Of a DNA stretch of 64,000 nucleotides, positions 36,614 to 48,603 are shown in pieces. Within the stretch, counting starts at the first letter, position 1. Each line of letters begins with the position of its first letter. The position numbers and the translations under genes are program-made. Below the pieces are notes generated by a model. It was not told the origin of the DNA, did not search any database, and worked only from the letters and a program-made list of their open reading frames with translations. Source of the DNA: Galeopsis tetrahit (taxonomy: Eukaryota > Streptophyta > Magnoliopsida > Lamiales > Lamiaceae). The stretch is taken from assembly GCA_963675135.1 (NCBI GenBank), contig OY776129.1, positions 63,551,028 through 63,615,027 of the forward strand, given 5' to 3'.

Positions 36614-36643
36614 CCCGCGTATAGTACGCGGGTCGTGCACTAG
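36614..36643 (+). mobile_element. Helitron-type 3' terminus (plus orientation)
   Basis: Hairpin CCCGCGTATAGTACGCGGG (36614-36632) then TCGTGCA and CTAG (36640-36643) followed by T. It faces the two minus-orientation ends at 28938 and 33703, so an alternative reading is a terminal-inverted-repeat element; the 5' end is not resolved. Confidence 0.55.
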
Positions 36644-36808
36644 TATATAGTAGAATCAGAGTTTTGTTTAGCCATGACCCTTTTTATAATAAATGACTTG
36701 ATTTTTTCATTTAAAAAAAAATACTTGTGTATCCATATATATATATATAGTAGAACAATAAAAAATAAAAAATTGAGTAATATATAGTGAAACACTGGAA
36801 AAATAATA

Positions 36809-37020
36809 CTCCCTCTGTTTAATTTTAAAATGTTCACTTCTCCAAGCACAAATTTTAATAAATATTAGTTTATGTATAAAGTAAATAAGTTAGGGGTATA
36901 ATGAGATGTTGCGTGGTCCATTTATAGATAAAGTGATTATTTATGAATAAAATAAATAGCAATTTGAGTAAATATGTGATGGTGGAAGGGTGGACATAAA
37001 ACAATGTGAATATAAAAAAA
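36809..37020. mobile_element. Stowaway MITE relic (right end lost)
   Basis: Starts CTCCCTCTGTTTAATTTT after TA. The internal GTGGTCCATTTATAGATAAA region resembles the 819-1080 MITE. No right inverted end is recognisable. Confidence 0.6.
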
Positions 37021-37447
37021 TTCAAATTCTATTAATTTAAATTTCAAATAGTAATATTTTATTAAAAAAGCCCTTTGATTAATGAACATGTGATTGGTGG
37101 ATAATTCTAAAAAAATACACGGGCCCAAAACAAAAATCAATAAAATCAAACAATTGACTAGGTGCTATTAAATAATCAATCCAATCTTATAAGCAAATTA
37201 AATAAGGCCTCAAATTTGGTTAAATAAGACAAAAAATATATATACATGTAGGCAGATTTTTTTGTAAGTAATAGTTTTGAAAACTTCTCTTTAAAATGTA
37301 AAAACAGGAGATTTTTTTTTTCATTTAAAGAAATTTTGATTTAGATTTTTATTGAATATGTGCATCTTAATTCATATTTTAAAATTATTTCTCCTTTTTG
37401 AAATTACACATACTCTTAAAATAGAAATATGAAATAAAATTAATATT

Positions 37448-38802
37448 GGAAAATATCACTTTTGGTCACCCAAGTTTACCCCTTTTCATATTTGGTCATC
37501 CACATTTAATCACTATCAAAATTGGTCACTCACTTAATATATTCTATCATTAACTAAACGGACGGAAGAAAGAGTTTTGAGCAAAATTTCTCAAAACCTA
37601 GATTGAAAAATTCCCATAGATTGAAAAATTCCCATGCATCTTTTAGAACTAATTAAACAAATGCAGTAGCAAGAATAATGAAACATGTGAACAAATGCAG
37701 TAGCAAGAATAATGAAACATGTGAAACCTAGAGCGTGAAGAAATACTCATTTTGAAGAATCTCAGCTATAATAGGTCAGAAGGAATTCTTATGCATCTTC
37801 TAGAACGTAATTCAATCAACTTTTTTGGGGTAGGCAAAAAATTTCAGTAAGTTTTTAATAATTATTTAACTCAATTATGATTTTTTTTTTTTACAGAAAT
37901 GAGAAACTCAGAATAGTAAAAAAAAGAAATAATCTTAGTAGAGCAAATTTGAAATTAGCTACTTATATGGAAAATAGTGGCAGTAGAGCAAATTTGAAAC
38001 TAGGTACCAAAGAAAAACAAGTGAGAGTGTCAAGGGTGGCAAACCAAATTAGTCAAATTAGGGTGGTCATGTATTAATTTGATGTACTCTGTTTTTATAA
38101 TTATGGTGTATAGTTTGATGGTTTATAATTATTGTATTCATTGTGTTGAAAATTATTGAGACATTGTGTTCTTTGTACTTTGTTTTTTTGTTTTTTTTTT
38201 TGAACAATTGTCTCTGTTTTCCAATTTCTAGTTTCATATTGAATTTGTATAATAATTGAGGGTACAAACTTATTTCAATTCATTTCCCTATTTATAATTA
38301 TTGAAGCATAATTTGAGGTGAAGTTTAATTATAAAGAATTTTCTAAAATTATTCAAATTTTTTTTTATAAACTTATTTTCCATTCTAAACATTTTTCTAT
38401 TAAGATCATTATGGCAGATTTCTTGAAATGTTAGTAAAACAAATGGATATTTGAAATGAATTGAAATAAGTTTCTATTTTCTGAGTTTCACATCAGAATT
38501 TCTTCTGACCTATTACTAATAGATAAATATAAATTCTGACCTATTACAGATAAATATAATGTAAGTGTACATTGGTAATTTTTGTGATTGACTGAGATTT
38601 TTAATGGGTATTTCTTCACGTAAGCTCGCTAAGGTTCCACATGTTTCATTCTTTGCTTCTGCGTTTGTTTCATTAATTCTAGAAGATGCATGGGATTTTT
38701 TTAACCTAGGTTTTGAGAAATTTGGCCTCAAATCTCTTTTTCTCCGTGGATGACTAAATATGAAAAGAGATAAACTTGGGTGATCAAAATTGATATTTTC
38801 CC
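37448..38802. mobile_element. Long-TIR MULE-like element with 10 bp TSD
   Basis: AATTAATATT occurs at 37438-37447 and 38803-38812. Inverted arms of ~350 bp begin GGAAAATATCACTTTTGGTC on the left and end with GATCAAAATTGATATTTTCC on the right. Shared inner blocks include GCATCTTTTAGAACTAATTA and its inverse near 38680. The ~650 bp centre has a short frame at 37877-38077 with a repeated SRANLKL motif that I do not recognise. Confidence 0.8.
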
Positions 38803-39071
38803 AATTAATATTCTATCAATATTATTTTATTTTTAAAATTATCACTATTTTTTTATATACATTTTAATTTTGTCCTCATCAAATTCACTTTATACCTTAT
38901 CAAATCATTTAAAATTCTCTTTAACTTGTTTTAATTCAAAAGTGTGTTGGTTAAACTGTGGAAATGAGGGAGTATTCTTATTATTCCATCTGATTTACTA
39001 ATTACTGTTTAAGTGTGATTTGTGAAATTTTAAAATCACGATCTACTTTGTGAGATAAGAGGAGTTAGTTA

Positions 39072-39441
39072 TGACACTGCACAGTTTGGATTGTTTGGAA
39101 GAGTAGGAATGCTACGTGTTTTAACGGAGTCTCTCTTGACGAGGCTGCAACGTTCGACGACATAAGACGAATATCGTTCCAGTGGCTGAAGGCGCGTTGT
39201 ATGGTCAATTTCTGGAACACTCTAGAGGACTGGTTTAGGACACCAAAATTCTGTTTAAGTTGAGTATAAAGCACTGGTTTTGCTTTGTTTTGAAGCTCTG
39301 GTTCTGTTTTGTTTAGCTGCGTTATGGAGCTTGGAAATGGCATTGGATAGTTTTTGTTTAGTTCTCTTGTTATTGTTCTTTTTGTAATCTTTTTGGGTAT
39401 TCTTAGATACCCGTTTAATAATAATTTTTTTCCAAAAAAAG
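39072..39441 (+). mobile_element. 5'-truncated LINE (L1-type) 3' end
   Basis: Flanked by a 14 bp target duplication AGAGGAGTTAGTTA (39058-39071 and 39442-39455), with an A-rich right end. The plus strand still encodes the C-terminal tail typical of plant LINE polyproteins (IVWKSRNATCFNGV ... DIRRISFQWLKARC ... DWFRTPKFCLS then stop). Only the last ~60 residues remain, as expected for abortive target-primed reverse transcription. Confidence 0.85.
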
Positions 39442-39537
39442 AGAGGAGTTAGTTAGGAAGGGAAATGAGGATAGAGAAAAAAAGAGTAAGCTCGCCTAAT
39501 AAAATACAATTTGTTTTTCATTTTTTAAATTAAAGTA

Positions 39538-39640
39538 CTCCCTCCAAATTCCAATTCATAAAGATAGCCACATTTTTAATTTGTATGTAAAGTCAAATGT
39601 GACTTTTTTTTTTTTTTTGGGACGGATGAAATATTTAATA
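39538..39640. mobile_element. Short Stowaway MITE
   Basis: CTCCCTCCAAATTCC at 39538 and an inverse-like end TTTTGGGACGGATGAAA. About 100 bp; the right boundary is approximate. Confidence 0.55.
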
Positions 39641-40301
39641 ATGTAAGAGAGAGAAAACAATAATCAGAAGACTTACACCTGCGCTTATGACTAAAATGAA
39701 AAAATGGTGGCACGGTGGTACTTTGGTGCGACGGTTGTGAATGACGTTGCTGCTTTATAACCGAAAAATAATAGATCAACCGGTTTTAAGATGTAACTAC
39801 TTGAAAGAAAGTTTGAGAAACAAACTTGAAGGAAGGGAGGAAGAGGTGTTGGAGGGCCGGCGGCAGCCACTAGCTCCCCGAACTCGACAGTGTGTTGTTG
39901 GTTGACATTATAGTAAATGGTGTACGCTGTAGAATTGAATTTTAAGTAGTGCAATTGAGATTTTGACCTAAAATTAAAATTGTAATTCTATTAAACAGTG
40001 CAATTGAAAGCAAAACATATTATATTGAGTCGAATAACATGTATGACTCAAGAATTTGCATAAATTAAAAGAACTATATCAATCCAAATAGATTGAGAGT
40101 TGAGAGCCATGTTATAATCACAAACACGTACACTGCTCTATCAACTGTGACATGGTGAGATCAATTCACCTTAAAAACAACATTATTTGTAACCTTTATA
40201 TGATGATTTTAACGTACATTTACCAAAACTAAAATCCCCTATGCATAATTCCATAATCATGCATAATTCACCTTATTAATTAACATAACACAAATTGATC
40301 T

Positions 40302-42242
40302 TCAAACGTTTCTTGGCTTCATGACAACGGTGTAATGTTTCAAGATCCGTGTAGCAAACTGCCCGTTGTTCTCTGTGGTATCGATTTTCGACTGCCCGAC
40401 GGGCAGTTCGATCTCAAAATTTTGCACCAATCTTCCCAAAGTGATGGCTAAAATGGGCATTGCGGTGACAATGCCCGGGCAGCTCCTCCGCCCAACCCCG
40501 AATGGGATGTACTTAAGGTCGTTGCCACTAACTTCGACCTTAGATTCCTCTTCCAAGAATCTTTCGGGCCTGAATTCTTCGGGCTTTTTCCAATTGTCCG
40601 GGTTGTTGGCTAGCCACCACGCGTTGACAAAGATTCTACTCTGAGCAGGGATGTCGTAGCCTCCGAGCTTTTCTTGATCGAGGTTCTTGTGAGGGACTAA
40701 ACACGGGACGATCATTCGAAGGCGAAGGGTCTCCTTGATTATAGCTTGGAGGTAAGGGAGCTTGTGAGTATCGGGCTCTGTCACTTGCTGACCCGGCCCG
40801 AGAACAGTGTCTAACTCGGCCCGAAGTTTATTCTGGATTTCAGGATTGTTCACTAGTTCAGCAATACCCCATTCAAGCGCCCAAATAGTTGTCTCTATGG
40901 CTGTAAGTCATACATGGTAGTATAAGCATTTTCATCAATTCAAGAAAAATCTTTTTATGTAAATGCATATATTTATTCATATGTACCGGCAACATTCATG
41001 TTCTCAACTATGTAGAGGACATGCTCTTCATTGATCTCTCCATTCTTCTCAGCTTCAAGAAAGTGATGAATCCCACATTTCATGCCATTGTTTTCTACCC
41101 CCTTTGTGGATGCCATCTTCCTGCGGTACAAATTCAAATCATTTTAATTTCATTACGTAGGGCATGTTTGTTTTCGGACTCACCCACGTCCTGTTCTACT
41201 TTGGGATTTCACATCCGGATTTTTCCATCCAACTACATCCACCCCTAAAAATATTTATACTATTACATCTCATCTAACTGCTTTTACACAATTTGATTTG
41301 ACATAAAGTTACATTCCATCTACTCAAAATCTCAAAACAAACATACACAATTACTATCCAAAATTTCCCCCATCCTAACCTAAGTAATCCCAAAACAAAC
41401 CTGCCTACATATTTTCAGATGAAATTTTATAGAGCTAAAAGAGAAATAATAAAGTAGAAAACTTACTTCCACTCTTCAATAAAAGAGTCCTTGTACAATT
41501 TCAATCTCCTATTAGTGACCTCCCTGCATATCTTCAAGTAGCCTCTCAAAAAAGGCCTCAACATGGGAACAAAATCACCAAAATTATACTCAAGACTCTG
41601 CCCCAATCTACTCCTCTCACCATTAATACTCTTAAGTTTCAAAAACAGAGGATCCTCCACACTCTGAAATGTCCTATCAAACATCATCTTGTACACATTA
41701 TTATAAACCATGAGCTCCAGCCTCTTCCTAATCATCACCCCACTCGTCGCCGCCTCCGGATTCCTCCTCACATCATCCACCACCGCCGCCGCCTCCGCCT
41801 CCCACTCGGGCCGGTAATGCTGCACCACCTTGTTAGTAAAGAAGGGCACGGTGACCACACGGCGCACCTTCCGCCAGTGCTCGCCGTAGTCGGAGAAGAC
41901 CATGTCCTGGCCTTTTCCGGTGAATATGTCGAAAACGATGTTTCTTGATCGGGAGCCGAACTCTTTCCCCTGAGTGAGGAGAACTTCCTTGGCAAGCGCC
42001 GTCGATGAGACGACGGCGATCTTGCGTTGGCCCATTCGGAGGAGGAACACTTGTCCGAATTTCTTGGCGTAATCGGTGAAGTGGTGGTGGTTTAAGTCGT
42101 TGCCGATTTGCAGCCAGCTGCCGAACAGGGGGAAGGAAAGGGGGCCGGGGGGGAGGTTCAGCCGGCTGCGGCGGAGCTTGGAGATAAGAAATGCGGTGGC
42201 TGCGGCGGCGAAAAGGCTGAGGAGGAGGAGGAGGGGATCCAT
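40302..42242 (-). CDS. CYP73A-like cytochrome P450, diverged cinnamate 4-hydroxylase paralogue
   Basis: Exons 41467-42242, 40987-41120 and 40302-40900 join in phase (2, then 1) to 502 aa. There is an N-terminal membrane anchor (about residues 3-22) and the proline hinge LPPGP. The I-helix has the AAIETT variant diagnostic of CYP73, followed by the K-helix ETLR, FRPERF, and the haem loop FGVGRRSCPG with C444. CYP73A enzymes of the ER membrane hydroxylate trans-cinnamate at the para position. Intron positions equal those of the neighbour at 57778-60421. Oddities: in the substrate-recognition loop after ETLRLR it reads MIVPCLVPH (neighbour MAIPLLVPH), and the Lys of SEKGGQF is Asn here (TENNGQF). 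These match positions 371 and 484 of CYP73A1, known substrate contacts. It may be a class II C4H, a neofunctionalised copy or a weak enzyme. Confidence 0.9.
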
Positions 42243-42304
42243 TGGAAATTAAAGTGAAAGATAGATGAATGTTAATTGGTGAAGTTGATGTGAGTTTGAT
42301 AAAG

Positions 42305-42313
42305 TATTTATAG
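42305..42313 (-). promoter_or_regulatory. TATA box of the diverged CYP73A gene
   Basis: CTATAAATA on the minus strand, about 65 bp upstream of the start codon. A Stowaway MITE begins about 60 bp farther upstream. No AC-type MYB element was seen between them. Confidence 0.65.
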
Positions 42314-42373
42314 AGGGTTTATTTGTTTATATTTCAATTTGAGTTTTAGTTAAAAGATTTATGAATAGTAGTA

Positions 42374-42651
42374 CACCCTCCGTCCCGTATTAACTTTCAT
42401 AGGTAGGTGGACACGTAAATTAAGAAAGTGTAATAATGAGTGAAGTTTTGAGGGATAATTTTGTAAAACTTTGTGTATAAAGTAAATAATGAGTTGACTT
42501 TTGTGTATGTGTCGAGAAAAAGTAATGACATTTGTGTAAAATTGAGGATATTTTAAGGGTGAAGTTTATAAAGGGTTTTTTCTAAGGGTGTGAAAGTTAT
42601 TGTGGGATGTCCCAAAAAGGAAAGGGTGAAAGTTATTGTGGGACGGAGGGA
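42374..42651. mobile_element. Stowaway MITE in the promoter of the diverged CYP73A gene
   Basis: Ends CACCCTCCGTCCCG and GGGACGGAGGGA with TA flanks (42372-42373 and 42652-42653); 278 bp. Same subfamily as 14848-15133 and 28310-28539. Confidence 0.88.
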
Positions 42652-42653
42652 TA

Positions 42654-43672
42654 CAAAAGAAGAAATAAAATGTCTCCCCATCGAAGGGGACAGTTTCCAA
42701 AACAACGTAATAACATGATATAGACTTTATTATATTCATGTAGCCAACACGAAAATTTCGTGTAGTATTCATAACGATTTGTTAAGCACGATAAATTAAT
42801 ATATAACACATTAATTTGTTAATAATATGTTATCTATTATTGATCTGATATGACATGATACAATAATGAAACATATATGATATTAACACGATAAATTTTT
42901 ACATTTGAATAAATATTTTAATTTTTATATATTTAAACTTATTTATTTTTTTATTGTGTCGTGTCGACACAAAAAATATTGTGTTATTATCGTGTCGTAT
43001 TGACACATGTTTTTATCGTGTCATGTTCGTGTCAACACAATATTACACGATATAAGAAGACTTTAGACCATTTAGGATGAAAGTACTTTTTTTTTAATCA
43101 GTGTCCCACCGTTGACTTGTTACATAACTTATTTGATCTCATTCAATTTAATTTGAATTTTGTGCGTGTGAAGAAATACGAGTATCACTTTTCTTGAACA
43201 AACTAACAAGGTGCATGTTTTATACATCGATCTCTGCGGTATTTTTAACTCATTTATATGTACATTATACATAGCTATATAATGTTATGTAAATCACGAC
43301 AATGTAAACTACTCAACAGACTATCTAAGTAAAGGTAAATAATGGAGTAGTAATTAAATTAAAAATAACAAATACAAATTTTGTATATATTTGACGCAGG
43401 CAGCATGATATAGGCGCCAATTTCAGAAAGTGGTAATTAAAATTAACGAATCTATGTATGTGATGGATCATGAGGTCTAGTGATAATAAAAATATATGTA
43501 GGCATGAACTAAGTTGTTTTTTTAATAATTGATTTTATTTTATACAAGTGGATTTTGTCTAATCCAAATCATTAAACCCCTAAATTAATATGTTTAAATA
43601 AAATATAGCTAATTAATTAAAGAATCTAATTAAAACAACAACTCTCTCTCAACAAAGAAATGTAATTTAGAC
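42654..43672. other. Intergenic DNA with CGTGTCG/CGACACAA short repeats
   Basis: Between about 42950 and 43050 the words CGTGTCG, GACACAA and ATCGTGTC recur in both orientations, giving self-complementary DNA that may be the end of an old element. Nothing else recognised. Confidence 0.4.
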
Positions 43673-46600
43673 TAGGGGTGAGCACTATTCGGTTAAAAAC
43701 CGAAAACCGAACCGAACCGAAATATGAATTCGGTTCGGTTACCAAATATTTCGGTTCGGTTTTCGGTTTCATATTTTATAAATTCCGGTTTTCGATTTCG
43801 GTTCGGTTATAACCGAATTTATTTCGGTTATCCGAAATAAACCGAATACTGGCCCATATATATATAAACACTAAACCTAATTCATTCTTTCCATTTCCAA
43901 ATTTCCAATTACAACCAAAAGTCCAAAACGGCAAAACCCTAAATGAAGACTCCGCTCTCCACTCCGCCGCTGACCCTCCTCTCCGGCCGCTGACCCTCCT
44001 CTCCGGCCGCCCCTCCGCGACTCCGCCCCTCCTCTCCGGCCGCCCTCATCACCATCTTCTCCAGTCCTCAAGGCCACACGACGCTTGCGACCCCGTCTGC
44101 GACTGCGACTCACCAACTCCACGACGCTTGCGACCCCGCGGCGCCTTCGACCCCACGGCGCCGGCGACCCCACGACGACCAGCGTCCAGCGATTCTCAGC
44201 CCACTGGCCACCTCACGACTCTCAGTCTCTCACGGTGAGTTCTGGGTTCTAATTTTTCGTTAAATTTGTTGAATTTTGGGGCTTTGAATATTCTCTGAGT
44301 TCTGGGTTCTAATAACATTTTAGGGCTTTGAATTTTGGGGCTTTGAATTTTTGGGGCTTTAAATTTCTTCCTGACTTTTTATTAGATTTGTTGAATTTTG
44401 GGGCTTTGAATTTGGTAGTTAAAGGTTTAAGAAACTGTTGTATTTGGTACGTTTAAGAATCGGTTTGTTTAATCTTATTTTGGTAGGTTGAATTTAAGAT
44501 ATAATTTAAGAATCTGTTGAATTTTGGTAGATTGAATTTGAGATTCTTAATCTTATTTTGGTAGGTTGAATCTGTTGAATTTTTTGTATGTTGAATATGT
44601 TGAATTTAAGAATCTACTGTAATCTATTGGAATCTGCTATATATATTTTTTTAAGAATATGATGTAATCTATTGGAATCTGCTATATATTGGAATCTGCT
44701 ATTGTAATTTACTGTAATCTACTGTAATTTACTGTAATCTAATGTAATCTGCTATATATTTTTTTAGATGTCAACCTCAAACACTCAAGAATGTACAATT
44801 GGAAGCGATGCCATGGCAATCGAGCCCGAATTGCAAACACAAAGCCATGACACTCCAGCACCTATCCCGAATACCAGACGGGTGAAGAGAAAGCCGATGA
44901 AATCAAGATCGAATGTGTGGGACCACTTTGACAAAATCCATGGCTTGAATGGTGTTGCTGATAAATCTAAATGTAAGTACTGTGGGAAAATTCTTTGTTC
45001 TAACACTAAGAAAAATGGCACTACATCACTAAAAAATCATGCAAGGTCATGCTCGAAAAACCCTAACAATCAAGAAACATGTCAAGGGTTAATAATACAA
45101 CAAAACACATATGATAGTTGCACAATTGGTACTTGGAAATTTGATCAGAATGAAATTAGGGCAGCTCTTGTACGCATGATTATTATTGATGAATGACCAT
45201 TTAAAAGTGTGGAGGGTGAGGGGTTTAGAGATTTTATGAGCAAAGCATGCCCTAGGTTTCGTATTCCGTCTAGATGGACAATTTCAAGGGATTGTTATCA
45301 ATTGTATCTCAATGAAAGGTCTAGACTTAAGGCTTTTATGAAAACCAATTGTGAAAGGGTGTGTATTACAACTGATACTTGGACTTCAGTTCAAAGGATT
45401 AATTACATGTGTATTACTGCTCATTTCATTGATAATGATTGGAAGTTGAATAAGAAGATTATCAATTTTGTAGCTGTTTCTAGTCATAAAGGTGACTATC
45501 TTGGTAGAGCACTAGAGAATTGTCTTCTTGATTGGGGCTTGAAAAATGTGTTTACTATAACTGTGGATAATGCAAGTTCAAATGATGGTGCTATAAAATT
45601 CATGAAAAGAAAACTTGTGACTTGGGGAACTGCAATTGCAAGTGGTAAATACCTTCACATGAGATGTATTGCACATGTAGTTAATTTAGTGGTTAGTGAT
45701 GACTTGAAAGATATTGACCCTTCAGTGAAGCGTGTTAGGGATGCAGTAAGGTACATTAGGAACTCACCCGCTAGATTAAAAAGGTTTAAAGATTGTGTGG
45801 AGTTGGAGGGAATAGAAAGTAGGAGTTCATTGTGTTTAGATGTTCCTACGAGGTGGAATTCAACTTATAAGATGCTTGATACAGCTGAAAAATTTGAAAG
45901 AGCATTTGAGAAGTATGACGACTTAGATCCATGTTATAAGCTTGATTTGGGGGACTCGAATGTTCCATGTGCTATTGATTGGATTTGTGTTCGTAAGTAT
46001 GCAAGTTTACTGAAGCATTTTCATAAGTTGACTGTGCGTATTTCAGGTTCCTCTTATGTCACTTCTAACACTTTTTTATGTGAGATTAGTGATTTATGTT
46101 GTATCTTGAATGATTGGATGGCAAGTTCAGATTCTGAGACAAAAAGGTTGGGTGATTCCATGAAAAAAAAGTTTGATAAATATTGGGGAGACGCGGAGAA
46201 AATGAATAAACTGATATTTTGGGCTAATGTGTTTGATCCACGTGATAAGTTGGGGTACTTAGAGTACTCATTGGTGGAAATGTATGGGCTGGAAAAAGGG
46301 GATTCAATATGTCAATCGGTGAAGACTGAATTGTTTGAGTTGTTCAATGAATATACTTCTAAGTATCAGTTGGTGAATGAAGCAAATGTTAGCACGTCGT
46401 CAAGTTCCACTGGAGTGACTACGAATGAGAAGGGTAGTGATGTGTCAGTGTCTAAAACAAGATATAGAAGACAAAGAATTGAGAGTGGGGTGGCTGGACG
46501 AAAGCAAAGTGAGCTAGAACTCTACTTGAGTGAAGCTATTTTAGAAGATGAGAATTTAGATGTTTTAATGTGGTGGAAGGTGAACTCCAGTCGATTTCCT

Positions 46601-47656
46601 ATACTCTCAAGAATGGCTCGTGATATTTTAGCTGTTCCCATTTCAACTGTTGCATCGGAGTCTGCATTTAGTGCAGGTGGTAGGGTCCTTGATGCATTTA
46701 GAAGTTCTTTAACTTCTAAGATAGTTGAAGCTTTGATTTGTGCGCAAGATTGGCTTAGACATTCAACACATCCCGTATCATATGAAGAATTAATGGATGA
46801 AATTGAGAATCATGAGATAGGTAACTAAGTTCTAAGTTTAGTCTTTAATTGTTTTTCTTAAGTTTTTATTTGATATATTAACATATGAGTTTTTATTTTC
46901 AGATTTGCCAACTGTGGCTGGAAATGAAAGTGTCGGTGCACCATTACCCCCCATACTTGAAGAAGAATGAAAGGTAACTAAATTTTAAGTTTAGTCTTTA
47001 ATTTTTTTTAATGTTTTAAATTGTAATATATTAACATATGATGTTTTATTTTCAGATTTGGTTGATGGAAATTAAGGATTGGAAGTTGGAAGAGTTGGAG
47101 AGTACATGGAGTTTATTTTGAGATAACAAATTAACAATGTTTCATTTGAACTATGTTATGGACCTATGGTATTTGGACTTTTATTTAGACAATTTGAAGT
47201 TTGAACTATGTTATATTGTTATGGACTTATGGTATTTTGGACACTAAGTATTTGGATTATGTTATGGACTTATGGACTTATGGTATTTGAACATTAATTG
47301 TGGTGTATTTGAGTATTTCCAGCACCAGCAGTGTATTTGATGAGTATTTGAGCATAATTTTTTTAGCAGTGTATTTGAGTATTTCCAGCAGTGTATTTGA
47401 GTACTTGCATGAAAATTTGTTGATTCATAGGAGTAATTTGCACATTTTTTGCAGCAGGGTATTTTTTCCCAGATTTTCGGTTAACATTTCGGTTTTTCGG
47501 TTATAGCCGAAACCGAACCGAATAATTCGGTTCGGTTAATTTCGGTTTTGTGTTAGATCGGTCCGGTTTCGGTTAATTTTAATGCAAATTCGGTTTTGGT
47601 TCGGTTACCCTAATTCGGTTCGGTTCGGTTACCGAACCGACCGATGCACACCCCTA
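43673..47656 (+). mobile_element. hAT transposon, nearly complete (~4.0 kb)
   Basis: Termini TAGGGGTGAGCA at 43673 and TGCACACCCCTA ending at 47656 are typical hAT inverted ends. Both subterminal regions (43690-43850 and 47480-47640) are packed with CGGTTCGGTT/AACCGAACCG repeats, the usual transposase-binding arrays. The flanking octamers ATTTAGAC and TTGAAGAC match at five of eight positions, so the target duplication has decayed. It encodes one transposase (44768-46970). Confidence 0.88.
44768..46970 (+). pseudogene. hAT transposase with a BED zinc finger; single in-frame stop
   Basis: ATG 44768 directly follows an intron acceptor (TTTTTTAG); the leader donor is GTGAGT near 44235. The frame runs 44768-46820, then a GT-AG intron (46821-46902) to a last exon 46903-46970 ending EEE-stop. 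Residues about 46-97 are a BED finger (SNVWDHF, CKYCGK, SLKNHARSC). The catalytic core follows: TTDTWTS and TVDNASSND carry two conserved Asp, and CIAHVVNLVV and VPTRWNSTY are typical. The C-terminal hAT dimerisation domain is present (ELELYLSEA, WWKVNSSRFPILSRMARDIL, STVASESAFSAGGRVLD). The only lesion is TGA at 45194-45196, where relatives usually have Leu (DE-L-PFK). It is the best-preserved transposase in the window; loss seems recent. Confidence 0.9.
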
Positions 47657-47922
47657 TTGAAGACAATTCAGGGGAAAAAAAGCCAATTTAGTCCCGTAAC
47701 TTTTTACCTTTTTTGAAATGATCCCAAAAAAGTTAAATGTATCAATTTAGTCCCAATTTTTCGAAATTTATTTTGTTTTGGTCCCATTTTCGCCGGAAAG
47801 ATGACTAGACAATTGTATTCCGCCGGAAAGTGCTGAGTGTGTAAATAAAAAATAATTTTGAATTATTTTAAATTCCAATAAAATAAAATCCATGTCATTA
47901 TTTTAAATAATTTAAAAGTCCA

Positions 47923-48387
47923 GATGTGGCTGCTGCAGATAACATCTCCCCTTCTCTGTCACCGGAAGCAATATCCCTTTCTCCGTCGCCGGGAGTTATC
48001 TTACCTTCCCCTTTCCCTTTCCTTGCTCACTCTCCCCCGTCGCCTCCTCCACCAGATCTCTCTCCTTCTCCGGCGGAAGACTACAACTCTCCGTCTCCGG
48101 CGCCAGATGTGGCTGCTGCAGATAACATCTCTCCTTCTCCGGCACCAGATGTGGGTGCAGATGTCGGCCACGAATACGATGATCGAACGACTGCTGGTGA
48201 TTTGACCACGGAGGATGATTCAATTTCAGGCGGCATGAACAGAGGGAAAAAGGTCGGAATCTCGATCGGAGTAATCGGCGCTGCTTGCATTGTGGGAATA
48301 GGAGCGGTGGTGTACAAGAAGCGGCAACGGAACATCCGGCGTTCGCTGTATAGCTACGCCGCCGCCTCCAGGAGAGAGATTCTCTAG
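47923..48387 (+). pseudogene. Captured fragment of an arabinogalactan-like (Pro/Ser-rich) membrane protein gene
   Basis: The frame is open from 47923 with no ATG; the first candidate codon is GTG. It ends at TAG 48385-48387. It has two copies of VAAADNISPS and many SPSP/SPPSPPPP motifs, the O-glycosylation context of arabinogalactan and extensin-like proteins. A spacer (EYDDRTT ... NRGKKVG) and one membrane segment (VGISIGVIGAACIVGIGAVV) follow, with the basic tail YKKRQRNIRRS to REIL. No signal peptide is present, so the 5' part of the source gene was not captured. The 3' end looks complete. Whether it is transcribed is unknown. Confidence 0.75.
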
Positions 48388-48465
48388 CTGTTCTTTATTG
48401 CTCTGCTGCTTACTCATTATGATTAATTATGGGATTTGGGGAAGATAACTGTGATATAATTATAG

Positions 48466-48603
48466 TTTTACGGAGAGATGTTATCTTCTGCCGGAGAAGG
48501 AGAGAGATCTGATGGAGGAGGTGACGGGGGAGAGTGAACAGGGGAAGGTGAGATAACTCCCGGCGACGAGAAGGGGAGACAATTACTTTCGGCAGAAATT
48601 GAA
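48466..48603 (-). repeat. Inverted partial copy of the captured gene fragment
   Basis: Read on the minus strand this gives the same order as 47955-48135 (CGTCGCCGGGAGTTATCT, CACTCTCCCCCGTC, CAGATCTCTCTCCTTCTCCG, then AACATCTCTCCG), with several differences and a small deletion. With the plus-strand copy it could fold a transcript into a hairpin. Confidence 0.8.

Noticed and set aside
43877..44173. Minus-strand Arg/Gly-rich frame of 98 codons
   Set aside because: It is the GC-rich noncoding leader region of the hAT element on the other strand.
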